64,000 nucleotides of DNA from 2-12-FULL-35-15 sp036386835 (GCA_036386835.1 DASVUX010000039.1:38227-102226); one strand, 5' to 3'. Counted from the stretch's first letter, positions 8,278-18,147 are shown. The notes: generated by a model from the letters alone, not told the origin. Numbers and translations: made by a program.

Positions 8278-8892
8278 TTATTCCAGCCGTTTAATGGTAC
8301 ATCCTACCGATTTTGTAGAATTATTTCTGATGGGTTTGCCTGTAGCAGCTGATGTAATAGCATCCTTAAGGTAATGCTCCTTTGCATCGCTTACCTCCTT
8401 GATATTATCATCAATGGCGCCACGATAAATCAGTTTCCCGGATTTATCAAAAAGAAAACAATGAGGCGTGCGGGTGGCACCAAATGCGTCTGCAACGATC
8501 GAGTTCTTATCCAAGACATAACTGAACGTATATCCCTGGGCTTTTGCATAATTTTTCATTGCATCAAATGAATCGTCTTCCAAACGCTGAGCCTCATTCG
8601 AATTTACGAGTACCATTCCTACCTTATTTTGTTTTGTAAGAGCTCCAAGCTCTTTTATGCGGCTTTCGCTGAGCTTTACATAAGGACAGGTATTACATGA
8701 AAATATAACGAGGAGGCCATTCTCGGATTTTACATCATTAAGGGACACTTCTTTACCGCTAACATCCATCATCTTTACATCTCCTGACGGCATAGCTTTA
8801 CCGATTTCAAGCTCCGGGCTTATGCCCAGGCGAAAACCCAGTGTAATCAAACCGATAATGGCGAAAGAGGAGAATAAAACTGCTTTTTTCAT
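8278..8892 (-). CDS. Secreted redoxin-domain (AhpC/TSA-like) protein
   Basis: 204 residues from MKKAVLFSSFAIIGL, chosen because it begins a clear signal peptide; a start 7 codons upstream (8913) is possible. The domain is thioredoxin-like: GKAMPSGDVKMMDVSGKEVSLNDV, then IFSCNTCPYVK with CNTC as the redox pair, NSNEAQRLEDDSF, and GATRTPHCFLFDKSGKLIYRGAIDD with the cis-Pro before His. This matches the periplasmic redoxins of Bacteroidota that resemble peroxiredoxins. A peroxidase or thiol-reductase role is likely, the substrate unknown. Confidence 0.85.
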   Translation of the reverse strand: MKKAVLFSSFAIIGLITLGFRLGISPELEIGKAMPSGDVKMMDVSGKEVSLNDVKSENGLLVIFSCNTCPYVKLSESRIKELGALTKQNKVGMVLVNSNEAQRLEDDSFDAMKNYAKAQGYTFSYVLDKNSIVADAFGATRTPHCFLFDKSGKLIYRGAIDDNIKEVSDAKEHYLKDAITSAATGKPIRNNSTKSVGCTIKRLE

Positions 8893-8942
8893 TTTTTGAT
8901 TTTTATTTCTCATAAACTTACAAAAATCAAACCATAAATACC

Positions 8943-10010
8943 TCAGTTCCTGATTAATTCTTTATAAACAAACTGCTCCTGGAGGGATTCAAAAGGACGG
9001 TAAACATAATAAACATAACCGTTTTTTACCCGGATATGTTCCGCGTACTGGTTCAGTAATTTAAATGATCCCATGATCTTCCCTGTTTTAAGATCGATGT
9101 GCTTCAGGTAATAAAAACCATTCTTCTGGTAAAGCGCATACACTTTATGGCTTTCCTTATCAACTATTACTTCATGTTTCCATTCACGCCAGCTCCTGGG
9201 ATGATGATAATCGATATTTACTGAATCCAGCAGTTCATGTTTTTTATTGTAAGATAAGATCGCGTTGCTGTAGTGATCGAACACCAGGATGGTATCATTC
9301 AGAATAAACAATGGTGCATACAGTGGCGTATAAAAAATACTGTTTGTAAGCCCGCTCATTACGGCTGCGATCCTGTGCTTATCAACATTGTATTCGCTTG
9401 CAAGCTTCCTTGCATAAAGCTTGTCCTTAGGTTTTAGAAAGTAATACTCCATATTATATCCTTTCATCAACTCCTTATCCGTTACCGTTTTGAAAGGATG
9501 TACAGAACTGTCTGCTGTGTTAAAAGCATAATAGGTGAATTCAGGATAATCCCTGCTGTAATCCGAAAAATAAATATCATGCCCGATCGTATCAACACAT
9601 GGCAGGATCCGGGAATTGAACTGATCTACCGGAAGGGATGCAAGGCTGATCCGGTCGTTATTTATCTTCACCCTGAATACATTTTCCTTACAGATCACAT
9701 TTATGAAGCCCATATAATCCTTATACAGCTTTACGGCTTCATCAGGCACCTGGAATGAAGATAAAACCGTCATAGCCTCATTCACCAGCATTACGCTGGG
9801 CTTTGCAAGACTTTTAGTGAACGTGAGAAGTACCAGTTTGTTTTCATGAAATTCATAATCTGCCACACTAAACTTCCATGTTCCGAATACGGTGTCGGCT
9901 TTTCTTTCTGCAGTTACAGTTACGGGACCAAGGACTACTGTTTTCTGGGCCTTTAAGCTTGGAACCAGCGCGAAGAACAACCAAATAAAGATAAATACCA
10001 ATGATCTCAT
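8943..10010 (-). CDS. Hypothetical secreted protein, possible beta-propeller
   Basis: 355 residues from the ATG at 10010, which has a strong ribosome-binding site (GGAGG, 5 nt before the ATG) and starts a signal peptide (MRSLVFIFIWLFFALVPSLKAQ); the longer frame from 10055 is unlikely. The body consists of repeated strand-turn units such as NKLVLLTFTKSL, NVFRVKINND, HKVYALYQKNGFYYLKHIDLKTGK and NGYVYYVYRPF, suggesting a beta-propeller, but no family motif is recognised. It lies behind a short gap from the redoxin gene on the same strand and faces the DnaJ gene divergently. Confidence 0.7.
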   Translation of the reverse strand: MRSLVFIFIWLFFALVPSLKAQKTVVLGPVTVTAERKADTVFGTWKFSVADYEFHENKLVLLTFTKSLAKPSVMLVNEAMTVLSSFQVPDEAVKLYKDYMGFINVICKENVFRVKINNDRISLASLPVDQFNSRILPCVDTIGHDIYFSDYSRDYPEFTYYAFNTADSSVHPFKTVTDKELMKGYNMEYYFLKPKDKLYARKLASEYNVDKHRIAAVMSGLTNSIFYTPLYAPLFILNDTILVFDHYSNAILSYNKKHELLDSVNIDYHHPRSWREWKHEVIVDKESHKVYALYQKNGFYYLKHIDLKTGKIMGSFKLLNQYAEHIRVKNGYVYYVYRPFESLQEQFVYKELIRN

Positions 10011-10054
10011 TTTTGCCTCCTTTTCTGTATAGACGTTTTCCCGAAAAAAATCCA

Positions 10055-10062
10055 TAAATTTG
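10055..10062 (+). promoter_or_regulatory. -7 promoter box (TAAATTTG) before the J-domain gene
   Basis: TAAATTTG matches TAnnTTTG and lies 25 bp upstream of the ATG at 10088. Confidence 0.55.
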
Positions 10063-10087
10063 TTAAGAGGCGTACAGTTATCCTAAA

Positions 10088-10717
10088 ATGTTCCTCGCTA
10101 AGACTGAAAGATCCTTATTTTCAACCCGGTTCCTATTGTATGATTTTTATAAAATATTAGAAGTATCCCGCACCGCCAGCCAGGAGGAGATTAAAAAAGC
10201 ATACAGGAACAAAGCCAAGCTCGTACATCCTGATGTTAACAATTCTCCAAAAGCCAACGAAGTATTTGCTGTAGTTAATGAAGCGTATGAAGTGCTTACC
10301 GATGAACAAAAACGTTATTTGCACGATGTAAAGCTCAATTTTGCAGATGCCGCTAAGGCTGATGCCGAACGTAAGAAGCATTATTACGGATCTTCCGTAA
10401 AGAACGACACCTACAGCAACCCGAATTTTCATTACGACTGGAACAGCTTTAAAGCTGCATATAAAGAGAAAACAGACGAAGATTATTATAACCGTTCTCC
10501 TTTTTTTTACAACTTATTCTTTGCCTGCGGGATGTGTATCGGCTTTATAATTATCATTGTCCTGATCGGTGGCACCTTTTATAACTTATGGCCATTCCCT
10601 TTTATACTGATCAGCATCTCGGGGTTTATACTCGTGAAAGAAGGATGGCGCGGGCTCATGAGGAAAGAAAACATCCTGAACGGTGTGATAAAATTATTCA
10701 GAAAAAACACCAGGTAA
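10088..10717 (+). CDS. J-domain (DnaJ-like) membrane protein
   Basis: 209 residues. The J domain occupies about residues 18-80: DFYKILEVSRTASQEEIKKAYRNKAKLVHPD, with the HPD motif that stimulates Hsp70 ATPase, then FAVVNEAYEVLTDEQKR. There is no Gly/Phe region or zinc finger, so it is a type III J protein. Two hydrophobic segments follow (about 138-165 and 168-190), putting the protein in the membrane. It probably recruits DnaK to the membrane; the client is unknown. The first 17 residues upstream of the J domain are unusual, and a TTG start nearer the domain is possible. Confidence 0.82.
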   Translation: MFLAKTERSLFSTRFLLYDFYKILEVSRTASQEEIKKAYRNKAKLVHPDVNNSPKANEVFAVVNEAYEVLTDEQKRYLHDVKLNFADAAKADAERKKHYYGSSVKNDTYSNPNFHYDWNSFKAAYKEKTDEDYYNRSPFFYNLFFACGMCIGFIIIIVLIGGTFYNLWPFPFILISISGFILVKEGWRGLMRKENILNGVIKLFRKNTR

Positions 10718-10720
10718 AAA

Positions 10721-10746
10721 AAACGCTCCCGTTTCCGGGAGCGTTT
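10721..10746. terminator. Bidirectional terminator between the J-domain gene and ilvE
   Basis: AAACGCTCCCG and CGGGAGCGTTT form a perfect 11-bp stem with a TTTC loop. It lies between convergent genes, with A runs upstream and a T run within. Confidence 0.85.
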
Positions 10747-10765
10747 CATAATTCAACTATATATT

Positions 10766-11839
10766 CTAACCGATCTTATACATCCAGTTGTGTTTATCTT
10801 CTGATTTGCCTTTACGTATATTTTCAAGTTCCTGGCTTACTCTGTTAGAGAAAATCCTTCCTGACACCGGTGGCAGGACATAATCTTTCCCTTCAAAGCC
10901 GATCGTAGAGATATGTGCAATTGTAGCTGCAGTTCCTGTTCCAAAAGCTTCTTCAAGTGTACCGCGCTTATGAGCATCAATAACTTCATCAATGCTGATC
11001 TTACGTTCCTGAACTTTCATTTTCCAGTCGCGGGCAAGTGTTAGAACACTGTCACGGGTAATTCCCGCAAGGATTGTATCCCCGATCGGAGGTGTGATTA
11101 ATACGTCATCTATAACAATCATCAGGTTCATTGTCCCTGATTCTTCAAGGTAACGATGATTACGCGCATCCGTCCAGATGATCTGCTGGTAGCCCCGCTG
11201 CTGTGCAAGCCTTGTCGGGAACAATGAACGTCCGTAGTTCCCGGAAGCTTTTACATAACCGACTCCTCCTTCAACTGCACGGATATATGTTGTTTCAACC
11301 AGTACTTTCACCGGCTCGTTATAATATTTTCCGGCCGGAGATGTGATGATATAAAAACGATAGTTATCAGAAGGTTTCACTCCAATGAACTCATCAGTCC
11401 CGATAATAAAGGGACGGATGTACAATGAAGCCCCGTCACCGTTTGGCACCCAGTCTTTATCCAGGGCGACAAGCTGTTTCAATCCTTCCATGAATACTTC
11501 TTCTGTTATTGAAGGCATCGCCATTCTTTCCGCAGAAATATTAATGCGCTTATGGTTATCGAGGGGACGGAAAAGCGAAACCTCGCCTTTGTCGTTCTTA
11601 TAAGCTTTCATTCCCTCAAAAATTGCCTGCCCGTAATGCAGTGCGGAGATAGCCGGACTCATTGGAATTGCACCGTAAGGGACTATACTGGGATTATTCC
11701 AAACACCATTTTCGAAATCTGCATGGAACATATGATCGGAAAATAATTTTCCGAAAGTAATGTGATTGTAATCAAGTTCATTGATCCGTGACTTTGCCGT
11801 TTTCTGAACATTAATTGAAATGGTGTCTGTTGTTACCAT
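10766..11839 (-). CDS. ilvE: Branched-chain amino acid aminotransferase
   Basis: 357 residues, the length of the larger class IV (BCAT type 2) enzymes. Visible features: HYGQAIFEGMKAYK near residue 70, SLYIRPFIIGTDEFIGV, the PLP lysine in GGVGYVKASGNYGRS (K at about residue 198), the cofactor-side loop ESGTMNLMIV, and GITRDSVLTLARDW. It interconverts Leu, Ile and Val with their 2-oxo acids using glutamate. It is monocistronic between the terminator and the divergent intergenic space at 11840-11982. Confidence 0.95.
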   Translation of the reverse strand: MVTTDTISINVQKTAKSRINELDYNHITFGKLFSDHMFHADFENGVWNNPSIVPYGAIPMSPAISALHYGQAIFEGMKAYKNDKGEVSLFRPLDNHKRINISAERMAMPSITEEVFMEGLKQLVALDKDWVPNGDGASLYIRPFIIGTDEFIGVKPSDNYRFYIITSPAGKYYNEPVKVLVETTYIRAVEGGVGYVKASGNYGRSLFPTRLAQQRGYQQIIWTDARNHRYLEESGTMNLMIVIDDVLITPPIGDTILAGITRDSVLTLARDWKMKVQERKISIDEVIDAHKRGTLEEAFGTGTAATIAHISTIGFEGKDYVLPPVSGRIFSNRVSQELENIRKGKSEDKHNWMYKIG

Positions 11840-11982
11840 AATAGTGTTTTGTGTATTCTATAAAATTAAGGATTTAATTTATGCATTCCAACAACAAAAA
11901 GTTAAAAAATAGATGAACCGGATGAAACAGGAGACAAATGATGGTTACGAGCCTTGGGAAAGGTTTGCCGCAGGCTGTTAAT

Positions 11983-13398
11983 CTACCTGAACTTAATCTT
12001 CCTGGCCGCGAAGAAGCACATTTTAAGAAGGATCAGCCCATGCCTGAACCTGGAAATATTAGTCCTTCCGTAAGTCCGCTCTTTGTAATGAACGGGCAAT
12101 TCCACGATGCAGAGATTCAACTTATGTGCACCGAAGAGCAGGTCAAAATCCCCAAACGGATCAAATTCGCCAAAGAACCTTCTGTTGATGGCAAGGCGTT
12201 CATAATCTTTTTTGAAAAGTACTTTTGTGCCGCACAACGTATCTTTAAACCGCTGGTCGAGAAGCCAGGTAAAAGCCATACTAAAGAATTTATTCCCGAC
12301 CAGGTTAATAGTACGCATTGCTTTCTTGTCCATCCGGTACACCAGCCTCGACCCGTTAACAAAATCACCTTTGCCTGAAGCGATCACTTCATAGAACTTA
12401 GGCAGGTCCTCCGGCGGCACTGTAAGATCAGCATCGAGGATCATGAGTATGTCTCCTTTGGCCATTTCAAATCCCATTCTCACCGCGTGGTTCTTCCCAG
12501 GTCTGTCGCATTGTGCAATCCTGATATCATGAGCTGCGGTATACTTCTTCTGAACCTCTTCAATTTTGTTCCATGTATCATCTGAAGAATTGCTTTCTAT
12601 GAAAATGATCTCGGTATGATTCCCCATTGCAGGAATTCTTTTAACCGCGTTCTCAATATTCCCGCTTTCATTACGGGCGGGAATTATAACCGATACTGAA
12701 TAATCGTTCAACTGCTTATTTGCACCTGCCTGCCTGTCGGATTTTGCGAACGTGAAATTATTGATGCTTAGCAGCCGGAAAAAGGGGAATTTGGCAAGCA
12801 CATCGTTAAGCAATCCGGAAATAAGCGGAATGTAAACCGGGAAGATCATGTTCCGGGAATTTCGGTACACTTTGAATCCCGAAAGGTCAAGAAGCGCGTT
12901 GATCTCAGCAAGGCTCAGCCAGTTCTGAACCGGAGTCTTTGTTTTATACCCGATGAGCTCACCGAATTTAAGCAAGGGCTCCCATAAAAAATTGTAATAT
13001 GTAATAATAATCTTCGTACTGCTGTGACAGATCCTGTGAAGCTTTGTAAATACATCCTGTATATCGTCCAGGTAACCGATCAGGTTGGAAAGTATAATAA
13101 GATCAAACTTCTCATTGAACTCAATTCTCTCTGCCGGCATTACGTAAAGCTCTAATTGAGGAAACTGCTTTTTCGCTTCAGCGATCATTCCTTCACTGAA
13201 ATCTATTCCTGTTTTCCTCTTCGCCTTAATATCATTGAGTAATTCACCTGTTCCGCATCCAATCTCAAGGACCGACATATCCTCATGGATAAAATATTCG
13301 CAATAACGCGTAATGTCGTTCCAGTAATAGCTTTTTGCCCTGCGCTGTTTAATGCGCTTACTGGAAATATCATTGAAATATTTTTTTTTGTTCTCCAC
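11983..13398 (-). CDS. Fusion: SAM methyltransferase + GT2 glycosyltransferase
   Basis: 471 residues in two domains. Residues about 20-210 are a class I methyltransferase: SVLEIGCGTGELLNDI (SAM motif I) and FDLIILSNLIGYL (motif II-like). Residues about 232-471 are a DPM1-like family 2 glycosyltransferase: SVIIPARNESGNIENAV, FIESNSSDDTW, ILDADLTVPPEDL (DxD-type metal/nucleotide-sugar site) and VNGSRL. No membrane segments are obvious in the fusion itself. The minus-strand neighbour at 13405 encodes a polytopic membrane protein only 7 bp upstream, so they probably form an operon transferring sugar to a polyprenyl or surface carrier. What is methylated is unknown. Confidence 0.85.
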   Translation of the reverse strand: MENKKKYFNDISSKRIKQRRAKSYYWNDITRYCEYFIHEDMSVLEIGCGTGELLNDIKAKRKTGIDFSEGMIAEAKKQFPQLELYVMPAERIEFNEKFDLIILSNLIGYLDDIQDVFTKLHRICHSSTKIIITYYNFLWEPLLKFGELIGYKTKTPVQNWLSLAEINALLDLSGFKVYRNSRNMIFPVYIPLISGLLNDVLAKFPFFRLLSINNFTFAKSDRQAGANKQLNDYSVSVIIPARNESGNIENAVKRIPAMGNHTEIIFIESNSSDDTWNKIEEVQKKYTAAHDIRIAQCDRPGKNHAVRMGFEMAKGDILMILDADLTVPPEDLPKFYEVIASGKGDFVNGSRLVYRMDKKAMRTINLVGNKFFSMAFTWLLDQRFKDTLCGTKVLFKKDYERLAINRRFFGEFDPFGDFDLLFGAHKLNLCIVELPVHYKERTYGRTNISRFRHGLILLKMCFFAARKIKFR

Positions 13399-13404
13399 CT
13401 TCCC

Positions 13405-15192
13405 TTATTCTTTCACAAATAAACGAAATGTTTCCTTCTGGCTGACTTCTGATGAGCTTGCAAATAATATATTCGGGAAATCAGGGGACACGGCCACATA
13501 CTTCCCGTTCCATGCTTTCAGGGCGACCCGGTTATCTGAAAGATAAGTGATATGAAATTTTTCCTTTTCACCTATAAATGCGGCATCCGCTATTAAAGCA
13601 TTATCATAGGATCCACTCACGGTCAGGTAATATCCGTTGCCTGCGCGAAAAGAAATTATATCCTCCCCCGAGGGTTCGATATCAAACCAGGAACCAGGGC
13701 CCGGAGCTTTCATATATGCAGCTACGGCATGCTGAGCCTTTGCATTGACTGTTACTATCTGGAGATTATATCCTCTTAAATAAACAGGATACTTTCCGAA
13801 TGAAGCCTGTATATACTCCTTATTATATTCTATCTGCGGCAAGCCCCTGATCCTCCTGTCCCAATCGTAAGGACTAAGAAGATCGAGCCACTCAAGGCTT
13901 TTCTCTGTCTGGAAAAAACCTTTGAAATAAGACTCCCTGGTCATGTCATCATAATGGATAAGGCCGTTTTTATATTGCCAGGTCTGGAAAAGATTCAGGA
14001 TTATAAACAGAAATATTATTACCCCTGAGAACCCTGCAAGGATTCTTCCTTTCGAGAATGACATGGAAAATCCTGCAGCAAGTGGAATAGCCAGCAATGC
14101 ATAATAATCTATCATTGGCCGGATACCCCAGCTGATTCCATAGCTCCAGGCCCACCACGATGAGAGCAGGAATACGGTCAGTGGCATTATTATGATTGTC
14201 CCGTAAAAAACATCCCGTCTCTTCCTGTATAACCAAACCAGGCCGATAACAGAAAAGATCAGCACCGGGGTATAAATAAAGATCCCTTTGCGGAAGCTGA
14301 AAAGGAAGGGCAGCATTTGCGGACTGCTGAATACAAAATGTTCATCGATATATACATCATAAAGCCATTTCCCGGTGGCATATTTAAGATAGAACATCTG
14401 TAATGAAAAGATGGAAACTGCAATAAGAGCAGCAGGAATAATGTATTTCCATTGCGGTTTCAGGTATGCAATGAAACCTTTTAAACCTCCTTTGGAAACA
14501 ATCGCTGCCGTAATAAAATACACCAGTAATGTGATCGCGAGGGGCCGGATCAGGATAATTAATCCAAACAGAAATGCAAAAGCAAAAAGATTTTTTGCCC
14601 CTCCTGACCTGAGGCATTCATAAAAGTGGAAAAGACAAACGCAAATGAATGAAAAGGAGATCGCATGGGGCATTAATCCTTCTATGGTTGAATACCACAA
14701 AAGGTTGGTGCCGATCACAAGGCCTACAAGAGTTAAAGCGGTAATCTTATCCGAAAACATAACCAGGAGCAGCTTTCTGAGATAAAGAAGTCCAATCGCG
14801 AGGTAAACCAACACACCAATGCTTACTGCATTCTGATAGCATAAAGAATACCCATCCTGCCTGCCGCCGGTTACTTTGGCTGCCACATGCCCGGCAAGGA
14901 AAAACGGGGAAAGCGCAAGGCTGATCCCCATGGGATGCTTGATCAGCTTTTTTCCGTTTTCAATTTTATAATACCAGATTACATTTCTGAAAAAATCGGG
15001 ATCTTTATCAATAAAACCAAGCGAAAGATCATGATGAATAAAGACGGCTGGCAGATAAGTATAATAGCTTGGCGCGTCAATAATGATCCTGTTCTTTCTC
15101 CAGATATTGAATGAGAAGAATATACTCAGGATGAAGACAAAAATGAAGAAGACAGAGAGAAGGCTGTATTTTCTATTTGAAGCTTCGGTCAT
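13405..15192 (-). CDS. Polytopic membrane protein with C-terminal fascin-like domain
   Basis: 595 residues. Residues about 12-430 contain about ten hydrophobic segments with an early extracytoplasmic loop carrying DAPSYYTYLPAVF, an arrangement like GT-C (ArnT/PMT-type) glycosyltransferases. The last 110 residues look like a beta-trefoil fascin-like repeat: ISFRAGNGYYLTVSGS, FHITYLSDNRVALKAWNGKYVAVSPD and KETFRLFVKE. Such a tail may bind glycan or protein outside the membrane. It is the likely operon partner of the methyltransferase-GT2 fusion. Enzymatic activity is an inference; the catalytic acidic residues were not confirmed. Confidence 0.7.
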   Translation of the reverse strand: MTEASNRKYSLLSVFFIFVFILSIFFSFNIWRKNRIIIDAPSYYTYLPAVFIHHDLSLGFIDKDPDFFRNVIWYYKIENGKKLIKHPMGISLALSPFFLAGHVAAKVTGGRQDGYSLCYQNAVSIGVLVYLAIGLLYLRKLLLVMFSDKITALTLVGLVIGTNLLWYSTIEGLMPHAISFSFICVCLFHFYECLRSGGAKNLFAFAFLFGLIILIRPLAITLLVYFITAAIVSKGGLKGFIAYLKPQWKYIIPAALIAVSIFSLQMFYLKYATGKWLYDVYIDEHFVFSSPQMLPFLFSFRKGIFIYTPVLIFSVIGLVWLYRKRRDVFYGTIIIMPLTVFLLSSWWAWSYGISWGIRPMIDYYALLAIPLAAGFSMSFSKGRILAGFSGVIIFLFIILNLFQTWQYKNGLIHYDDMTRESYFKGFFQTEKSLEWLDLLSPYDWDRRIRGLPQIEYNKEYIQASFGKYPVYLRGYNLQIVTVNAKAQHAVAAYMKAPGPGSWFDIEPSGEDIISFRAGNGYYLTVSGSYDNALIADAAFIGEKEKFHITYLSDNRVALKAWNGKYVAVSPDFPNILFASSSEVSQKETFRLFVKE

Positions 15193-15210
15193 TTTCTTTA
15201 GAGGGAGAAT

Positions 15211-17286
15211 CTAGTATGCACCATTGCGCTTCCGCATGAACCATTCAGCACTTATAAGAGAAAGGATAATAAAGAAGATCCATTTCAGGTTGATAAGGTC
15301 ATTCAGCTTTTTTTCAGAATAAGAAATTGATTTTATATCCTCCCTCGCCTTTAATTTTTCGGAAAGCTTATTCATTTCATCAGGATAGATCATTTCACCG
15401 TTATGTTTTCCGGCAAGCGTATATAACATCTGGTGATCCGCTGTTGTGTTGGTAAATTCCATCTGGAGCGGGCTCACACTGAATTCACCTTTCTGGGTAT
15501 AGATCTTCTCCCCTACCTTGACGCGCGCTTCGAAGCTGTATTCACCTACGGGCATCATTCCGGCATTCAGCCTGTAAGCGCTATTTGTCCGCGCAAATGT
15601 GAAAGGGTATTTTTTATTATCCGCGCTTGTAACCACGATACTTACTTCAGGCTCATTAATCAGCTCGTAACTTTGATTGTACACTTCCGCTTCCATTTCA
15701 ATAGGCTCATTTTCCAGGAAATTATTCTTAGTAATGATCCTGAAAAAGCTCTTGTCTACTTTTACGGACAGGTACTGCACGGTTTTAGAAACAAGCTCGT
15801 TGAAAAGATCATGATTGCCGTGTGAGGCAAAATCCTGCAAACGCCATTTCCAAAGACCTTCTCCGCTGAAAATTGCGGATTTGTTTTCACCATTCGTATT
15901 GAATGCCAGTAATGGGGTTTTGGTGTCGACTATACCGATGCGCTGGTAAAACAATACATTACTGCTGCTTTCAGCGGCAGCGTTTCCAAAAGGACAAACA
16001 ACCGCAGGGAAATCCGAAACAGCTTTGCTTAACTCCTCACTAATTGTAAACAAGGGGAAATTTTCGTCCAAAACAGGCTCACACTCATTTGATCTTGAAG
16101 CTATTGCTGCTATACCAAGATCGCTCTTCAATACAACTCCCGCACCTGACACAGACCACACCGGGATGCCTGCAGCATCCAGTTCCGAGATGATCTTTCC
16201 CGCATTAGTTCTTGCAGAAGGGAGTTTGTGAAGGATAACCAGGTTATATTTTTTTAGTGGCTTATCAAACGCATCCACTGTATAACTCTCGACCTCGTAG
16301 TTCTGGTTTTCCAGTAATGATTCTTTAATGGCAGCCACGTCCGGATGCGGTGCTTCTGCGAGGATCAGGATCTTCTGCCGTGCATCCAGCACATCTACAA
16401 ATACATCGCGCACATTGTTCATCAGATTGGCCTCACCTTCAACACCGCCAAGACGTACCTTATAATGCTGCAGCCCGGTTTCTGCGGCCTCGATAAGAAC
16501 AGGGACAGTAATTGTAAATGCATCGCTGTTTATGTTTACTGCCTGTGTGAAAAGAGTTGCATTGCCCTTGCTTACAGTCAGTGTGGATGTCTTTCCTTTT
16601 AATTGTTTCGCATCAATCAGAATTTCGAAGGGGAACCTGTTTCCTAAATACGCTATCCGGTTATGATCAACGCGTGAAATGAACAGGTCTTTCCTCACGG
16701 TTGTATCACCCAATGCTATGGTATATACCGGGATCTTTAATCCGGATGCCGAATAAACCGGGTTTGCGCCTTTGTTGTAAAGCCCGTCGGTAGCCAGTAT
16801 TACTGCGCCAACATTCCTGTTGCTGTAACGTGTTTCTATCTCATTGAAAAGGGTTGAGATATCGGTTTGTTTCCCGGAAAAAGCTAATGAATCAGCGACA
16901 GGGAGTTCCTTCAGGCGATCTGAAAAGGCATAAGAGGAGACGGTGTATTTCTCACTCAGCTCATCAATAAGCTTTTGCAGGTTCTTTTTATATTCAGTCT
17001 TGTAAAAGGCAGAGTCTTTATTTACAATAAGCGACTGGGAGTTATCCTGGGCGATAATGATGACAGGCTTTTCCACCTGGCGATCGATCGTTCTTAAAAG
17101 AGGCGACAATAACAACAAGGCAAGAATGGTGACAGCAAGGAACCTGAAAGCGGCCATTGACCTGACAAGCCAGGCAGAAGATTCATTAAACTTCTTATCC
17201 TTCCGGTAAAGGATGAATGCATATGCAAACCCTGCCAGGACGCAGAATATGAGGAACCATGATGGATATTCGAAAACTATATTCAT
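15211..17286 (-). CDS. Membrane protein with VWA-like domain (BatA/CoxE-type periplasmic region)
   Basis: 691 residues. Two N-terminal helices (about 8-27 and 45-65) are followed by a large extracytoplasmic region: a VWA-like domain (KPVIIIAQDNSQSL, a MIDAS-like DxS, then VGAVILATDGLYNKG), beta-sandwich segments, and a C-terminal helix near residue 670 (WIFFIILSLISAEWFM). The architecture matches Bacteroidota membrane proteins described as VWA or glutamine amidotransferase-like, close to BatA/BatB. It lies 19 bp upstream of the gene at 13405-15192 on the same strand. The precise role is not known. Confidence 0.72.
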   Translation of the reverse strand: MNIVFEYPSWFLIFCVLAGFAYAFILYRKDKKFNESSAWLVRSMAAFRFLAVTILALLLLSPLLRTIDRQVEKPVIIIAQDNSQSLIVNKDSAFYKTEYKKNLQKLIDELSEKYTVSSYAFSDRLKELPVADSLAFSGKQTDISTLFNEIETRYSNRNVGAVILATDGLYNKGANPVYSASGLKIPVYTIALGDTTVRKDLFISRVDHNRIAYLGNRFPFEILIDAKQLKGKTSTLTVSKGNATLFTQAVNINSDAFTITVPVLIEAAETGLQHYKVRLGGVEGEANLMNNVRDVFVDVLDARQKILILAEAPHPDVAAIKESLLENQNYEVESYTVDAFDKPLKKYNLVILHKLPSARTNAGKIISELDAAGIPVWSVSGAGVVLKSDLGIAAIASRSNECEPVLDENFPLFTISEELSKAVSDFPAVVCPFGNAAAESSSNVLFYQRIGIVDTKTPLLAFNTNGENKSAIFSGEGLWKWRLQDFASHGNHDLFNELVSKTVQYLSVKVDKSFFRIITKNNFLENEPIEMEAEVYNQSYELINEPEVSIVVTSADNKKYPFTFARTNSAYRLNAGMMPVGEYSFEARVKVGEKIYTQKGEFSVSPLQMEFTNTTADHQMLYTLAGKHNGEMIYPDEMNKLSEKLKAREDIKSISYSEKKLNDLINLKWIFFIILSLISAEWFMRKRNGAY

Positions 17287-17400
17287 TTATTTTTTACCGC
17301 CAGGGCGTAAGGCGCTAAGAATATTTACCACTCAGGAACGCGATCAATTAACCGAAAAATGTGTTTACACACAGATCGTAATTTTAAAGTCTGGATTTTA

Positions 17401-18147
17401 CTAGGTTAACATACCGCCACAAACATTTATCGTTTGCCCGGTAATGTAAGCGCTCATATCCGAAGCAAGGAAGATCGTGGCATTTGCAATGTCATCTACA
17501 GAACCACCACGCTTCAATGGAATAGTATCTCTCCAGCCCTGGACCACTTTTGGGTCAAGAACTTCTGTCATTTCTGTTTCTATAAAGCCCGGGGCTATCG
17601 CATTGCTGCGGATGTTGCGGGATCCTAATTCAAGTGCCACCGATTTAGTGAAGCCTATGATCCCGGCTTTTGAGGCCGCATAATTTGATTGTCCCGCATT
17701 CCCCTTCACCCCTACCACCGAGCTCATGTTGATGATCGATCCCTTACGCTGCTTCAGCATTGGCTTCTGCACCGCTTTTGTAAGGTTGAATACCGATTTA
17801 AGATTAGCATTCATTACCTCATCCCACTGCTGCTCGCTCATGCGCATCAGCAATGTATCCCGGGTGATCCCCGCATTATTAACAAGGACATCGATTGTAC
17901 CGAAATCGGCTACTACTGAAGTTACCAATTCATCGGCTGCTTTAAAATCAGCGGCATCCGAACGGTAACCTTTTGCTTTTACACCATATGCTTCCAGTTC
18001 TTTTGCCAGTGCTTCCCCCTTTTCAACGGATGACAAATAAGTGAAAGCCACGCTGGCTCCCTGTTCTGCAAAGCGCAAAGCAATTCCCCGACCAATGCCA
18101 CGGGATGCACCGGTAATAAGAGCAACTTTTCCTTCAAGTAATTTCAT
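17401..18147 (-). CDS. fabG: 3-oxoacyl-[ACP] reductase
   Basis: 248 residues, the standard FabG length. The NAD(P)H motif TGASRGIGRGIALRF is at residues 13-27, NNAGITRD near 90, and the catalytic Ser-Tyr-Lys set in SSVVGVKGNAGQSNYAASKAG (S ~142, Y ~155, K ~159). The C-terminal IAPGFIETEM, ANATIFLASDMSAYITGQTINVCGGM is typical of FabG. It reduces 3-oxoacyl-ACP in fatty-acid elongation. The stop lies 115 bp from the start of the membrane protein gene downstream on the same strand; they need not be co-transcribed. Confidence 0.93.
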   Translation of the reverse strand: MKLLEGKVALITGASRGIGRGIALRFAEQGASVAFTYLSSVEKGEALAKELEAYGVKAKGYRSDAADFKAADELVTSVVADFGTIDVLVNNAGITRDTLLMRMSEQQWDEVMNANLKSVFNLTKAVQKPMLKQRKGSIINMSSVVGVKGNAGQSNYAASKAGIIGFTKSVALELGSRNIRSNAIAPGFIETEMTEVLDPKVVQGWRDTIPLKRGGSVDDIANATIFLASDMSAYITGQTINVCGGMLT

